Positions 39,365 to 40,213 of a stretch of DNA of 40,213 nt are shown here, piece by piece. The notes under the pieces are model-generated. The model ran no database searches and was not told the origin of the DNA. It saw nothing but the letters and a program-made list of their open reading frames with translations. The DNA comes from a bacterium (lineage in GTDB: Bacteria; Bacteroidota; Bacteroidia; CAILMK01; JACPUW01), in contig WGNN01000071.1 of NCBI GenBank assembly GCA_016124515.1, positions 1-40,213 on the forward strand, in the 5' to 3' direction. Position 1 is the stretch's first letter. The number at the start of each line of letters is the position of its first letter. Position numbers and translations under genes: made by a program.

Positions 39365-39802
39365 ATGCACCTCACATCCATAATTATTGTTGAACAAACT
39401 GTAGAGCAGGTTTGGGAATTTTTGTCCAACCCTCTGAATTCAAGTAAATGGGATAGAAGTATTGATCAAGTGGTTTTGCCCGAAACAGGTTTCACCGGTC
39501 TCGGCTGCCAAGTAGATACCATTGCCCCGTCCGGAATGAGACAATCATTCATTATTACGCGGTTTGAGCCGCCCAATTTTTTTGAATTCAAATTACTCAA
39601 ATCATCGATGTTTAAAGTTGGCGAACTGAGCTTTTTGATAGAAAAAGTTGACGCGGGCACCAAGGTTACTCATGCGATAAATATAAGATTTCATTTGCGT
39701 TCATTATTTCTATACCCAATTTTTTTGCTAACCTCCAAAAGAGCATTGGGTGCCGATTTGGAATACTTGCGTAAGTCTTTAAATGAAAACTATAGCAAAT
39801 GA
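39365..39802 (+). CDS. SRPBCC-family protein (polyketide cyclase/dehydrase-like)
   Basis: The 145-residue soluble protein has the typical SRPBCC opening (SIIIVEQTVEQVWEFLSNPL, then NSSKWDRSID), a central strand set (IAPSGMRQSFIITRFEPPNF) and the long C-terminal helix. Such proteins bind hydrophobic ligands; this one's ligand is unknown. Unlike the SRPBCC protein at 37999 it has no membrane anchor. It directly follows the tiny lipopeptide ORF. ATG 39365 is the only good start. Confidence 0.85.
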   Translation: MHLTSIIIVEQTVEQVWEFLSNPLNSSKWDRSIDQVVLPETGFTGLGCQVDTIAPSGMRQSFIITRFEPPNFFEFKLLKSSMFKVGELSFLIEKVDAGTKVTHAINIRFHLRSLFLYPIFLLTSKRALGADLEYLRKSLNENYSK

Positions 39803-40213
39803 TACTCGGGTGTATATCTGAAGTTTCGGGGTAAACTATAATATACATCTCTAAACTCTGATAAACAAAAAGGCCAAATTCGATAGCTCGTGTATTCAGA
39901 GATGCTCAAAATCCCCCTGATTTCGTCAATAAGGGGGCTTCTTATTTATGCAATAGGGACGGCTCTTTTCTTTTTAGTGGAGAAATAATTGAAATTCCGC
40001 CCGGAACAAAAAGCTGTATGATCTCGTCTGGATGAGAGAGTTTTTTTATCAAGAAAGGAGCAATGAGCGACAACCAATTTCGGTTGCTATAATGTTGCTA
40101 ATCGAAACAAATCCCTTGCTATTATCCGATATGAGGGGTTGGCTTTTACCGCTGAGTTGAGCAAACTGATTTCGTGTGTTGGCAATTCTGTCAATTACCG
40201 CTCAAGCCGCTCG
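39803..40213. other. Non-coding window end with a hairpin and a possible gene remnant
   Basis: No intact gene is visible. CCCCCT and AGGGGG (39913-39937) can pair around a 13-base loop. On the minus strand 40201-40049 encodes a stretch without a start codon, QFAQLSGKSQPLISDNSKGF, that loosely resembles a Cro/C1-type helix-turn-helix. It may be a gene fragment or chance. Confidence 0.3.

Noticed and set aside
39913-39937. The CCCCCT...AGGGGG hairpin as a rho-independent terminator
   Set aside because: The loop is long and there is no U-tract after the stem; it is kept only as a remark in the end-region entry.

Overview
The window is chromosomal DNA of a Bacteroidota bacterium. The evidence is the gene content: a fused MurF-alanine racemase, a PorQ-like type IX secretion protein, GldE beside ssb and mutY, DUF5686 and STN/FecR proteins, and a C-terminal secretion-sorting domain on a nuclease. 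Several start regions also carry the Bacteroidota -7 element TAnnTTTG, and clear Shine-Dalgarno sites are few. I cannot name the genus.

Layout. 1-4336 is core: the 3' end of clpB, a strong terminator, lon and porQ. 4340-10125 is an AT-rich accessory block of poorly known genes (a toxin-antitoxin pair with a frameshifted toxin, a two-gene module with TPR-like features, three orphans). Its genes are separated by long imperfect palindromes and by two copies of a ~440-bp direct repeat. 10184-14926 (minus strand) holds dps alone and then a run read HU - TPR protein - mS38/COX24-like peptide - rng - OmpA-like lipoprotein - acyP. From a divergent promoter region, 15047-22354 (plus) runs mutY, ssb, gldE, two envelope proteins, a small conserved protein and a DUF5686 outer-membrane protein; the last five genes overlap end to start. 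22359-24078 has a tubulin-tyrosine-ligase-like ATP-grasp gene divergent from xth. 24166-25563 is an unusual cysteine-dioxygenase/methyltransferase fusion. 25646-29168 is an ECF sigma factor, a FecR anti-sigma factor and an STN-domain protein with 16-residue tandem repeats. 29296-34385 returns to mostly conserved genes: a secreted nuclease with a sorting domain, a small membrane peptide, recX, murF-alr and rsmI. 34593-40213 is a second accessory block: acetyltransferase, membrane protein, YARHG protein, an AraC regulator, two SRPBCC proteins, a YdeI-like protein, two copies of a paired-hairpin repeat and a recurring promoter TATGTTTG.

How the parts fit. Core functions are proteostasis (ClpB, Lon), DNA repair and maintenance (MutY, SSB, Xth, RecX, HU, Dps), RNA processing and modification (RNase G, RsmI) and wall synthesis (MurF-Alr). 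PorQ, GldE, DUF5686 and the sorting-domain nuclease point to a type IX secretion and gliding-type envelope. The most interesting candidates for new biology are the thiol-dioxygenase/methyltransferase fusion, the cassette-like array at 4.3-10.1 kb with its two-gene module, and the sigma/anti-sigma system attached to a repeat protein rather than a TonB receptor.
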